A DNA stretch of 6,638 bases from Gammaproteobacteria bacterium (GTDB taxonomy: Bacteria > Pseudomonadota > Gammaproteobacteria > DSM-19610), in the NCBI GenBank assembly GCA_011371465.1, contig DRQL01000156.1, positions 1 through 6,638 of the forward strand, written 5' to 3'. Below, one piece after another: positions 5,894 to 6,638 of this stretch (the first letter of the stretch is position 1; the number at the start of each line of letters is the position of its first letter). The notes under the pieces are model-generated. The model made no database searches and had not been told where the DNA came from. It saw only the letters and a program-made list of their open reading frames with translations. Both the position numbers and the translations under genes were made by a program.

Positions 5894-6638
5894 TCAACGG
5901 CCGGGAGCACCCGGTGCTGCCTGGTAGGGCGCGTAACGGCCACCCCAGGCCGGGGCACGACCGTACGGTGCGCCGCGATATCCGTAGGCCGGCGGCGGAT
6001 ACCCGTAACCGTACGCCGGGGCTGTAGCCGGCTGACCATAACCATATGCCGGGGCTGCCGGTGCGGGGGCCGCGGCGGCTGCCGGGGCTGCCGGCTCCTG
6101 TTTTGCAACCGGGGCGGGTGCCGCAGCCGGGGCACTGGTTTCCGCAGGCGTTTCCGGCCGGTACATCGCTTTCATACGCTGCTGGTGCTCGGCCTCCATC
6201 TGTTTACGCCGTTCTTCCTGCTCGGCACGATGCTGTTTCCAGCGTTTCTCCTGCTCGGCCTTGCGTTGCTCCCAATCCTTGTCCATTTCTTCGTGAGAAG
6301 GCATGGGCGGCACCGCGGGCGGCGGCGGAGCGGCCGGAACACTGCCCGCAGCGGGAGGCCTGGGCGCAGCCATACCGGCTCCGCTATCCGCAGCCATGCT
6401 GTCCATGCGCCGCTGCATTTCATCGATGCGCTTCTGCATTTCAGCTTCACGCGCCTTGAATTCCGCTTCCATCTGCTTGCGGCGTTCTTCCTGGCGGGCG
6501 ATAAACTCCTGCCGTGTCGGGTACTGAGGCCGGCTTTCCTGGAACCCCTGCGTCATTCCCGGCGGGTAGTTGCTCGCCGTGCCGTCGAGTTCGGTATCCG
6601 GCCGGAAACGGTGCTGCCCGTCGGCTGCACCGGCTGTG
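5894..6638 (-). CDS. Coiled-coil protein with APAYGYG tail, N-terminus beyond the window
   Basis: The frame is open to the right edge. An ATG at 6556 would give 220 residues, but it lacks a Shine-Dalgarno site, and the frame upstream reads sensible protein (GQHRFRPDTELDG, then NYPPG). The true start is probably outside the window. Numbering from that ATG, there are two charged coiled-coil segments rich in Glu, Arg, Lys, Gln and Met (about 15-56 and 87-131), split by an Ala/Pro spacer (60-86). An Ala/Pro linker (135-170) then leads to a Gly/Tyr-rich tail (168-213) with APAYGYG repeats. The decamer EERRKQMEAE occurs in both coils (23-32 and 114-123). No signal peptide or membrane segment is visible, but the missing N-terminus could hold one. 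The tail resembles the globule protein. No known family is claimed. It is likely co-transcribed with the next gene (15-nt gap). Confidence 0.8.
   Translation of the reverse strand, partial: TAGAADGQHRFRPDTELDGTASNYPPGMTQGFQESRPQYPTRQEFIARQEERRKQMEAEFKAREAEMQKRIDEMQRRMDSMAADSGAGMAAPRPPAAGSVPAAPPPPAVPPMPSHEEMDKDWEQRKAEQEKRWKQHRAEQEERRKQMEAEHQQRMKAMYRPETPAETSAPAAAPAPVAKQEPAAPAAAAAPAPAAPAYGYGQPATAPAYGYGYPPPAYGYRGAPYGRAPAWGGRYAPYQAAPGAPGR
5978..6055 (-). repeat. APAYGYG repeats in the tail of the coiled-coil protein
   Basis: APAYGYG is present at residues 168-174 and 179-185, and a partial PAYGY at 189-193 (numbered from the ATG at 6556). The DNA copies have diverged at third positions (cataacc against cgtaacc on the plus strand), so selection appears to hold the protein motif. 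Confidence 0.75.
6188..6490 (-). repeat. Duplicated coiled-coil decamer EERRKQMEAE
   Basis: The same ten residues are encoded at 6490-6461 and 6217-6188, with several synonymous differences between the copies. The flanks are similar in kind (RQ before the first, EQ before the second; charged Lys/Gln/Arg helix after), which suggests an internal duplication of a coiled-coil segment around the Ala/Pro spacer. Confidence 0.7.

Overview
The window is high-GC and densely packed. All eight genes I can support lie on the minus strand, so the region is read from the right edge to the left edge. It looks like chromosomal DNA of a sulfur-oxidising gammaproteobacterium. The main evidence is a small secreted Gly/Tyr-rich protein (4541-4981) with the hallmarks of the sulfur globule proteins that coat periplasmic sulfur deposits in purple sulfur bacteria and relatives. 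Species cannot be assigned. No tRNA, rRNA, CRISPR array, insertion sequence or phage gene was seen.

Layout in transcription order. (1) 6638-5894: a protein open at the right edge, with charged coiled coils, an Ala/Pro linker and an APAYGYG-repeat tail. (2) 5878-5156: a membrane-anchored Pro/Gln-rich protein with a Gly/Tyr/Pro-rich tail. (3) A 173-nt gap holding a possible promoter, a palindrome and a strong ribosome binding site. (4) 4981-4541: the sulfur globule-like protein. (5) A 78-nt spacer with a stem-loop. (6) 4462-3629: an exported DUF4412/LolA-like protein with an internal duplication. (7) 3632-2700: an inner-membrane protein with a long Ala/Pro/Glu linker and C-terminal TPRs, overlapping the previous gene by 4 nt. 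(8) 2661-2053: a one-pass membrane protein with a methionine-cored coiled coil. (9) 2039-531: a dynamin-like GTPase with two membrane segments. (10) 523 to the left edge: the N-terminal part of an MlaC-like periplasmic protein.

Gaps between the last five genes are -4, 37, 13 and 7 nt, so they probably form one operon, either continuing from the globule gene or starting at the stem-loop. The two upstream genes are also tightly spaced, 15 nt apart.

Interpretation (inference): three neighbouring products share low-complexity Gly/Tyr-rich sequence, one as a free secreted coat protein and two attached to a membrane anchor or coiled coil. They sit beside a membrane-remodelling GTPase, a coiled-coil membrane partner, a TPR scaffold and an MlaC-like protein. 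This could be a module that builds, anchors or encloses sulfur globules at the cell envelope. Only the globule protein, the GTPase and the MlaC-like protein have recognisable families; the link between them rests on gene order and composition.
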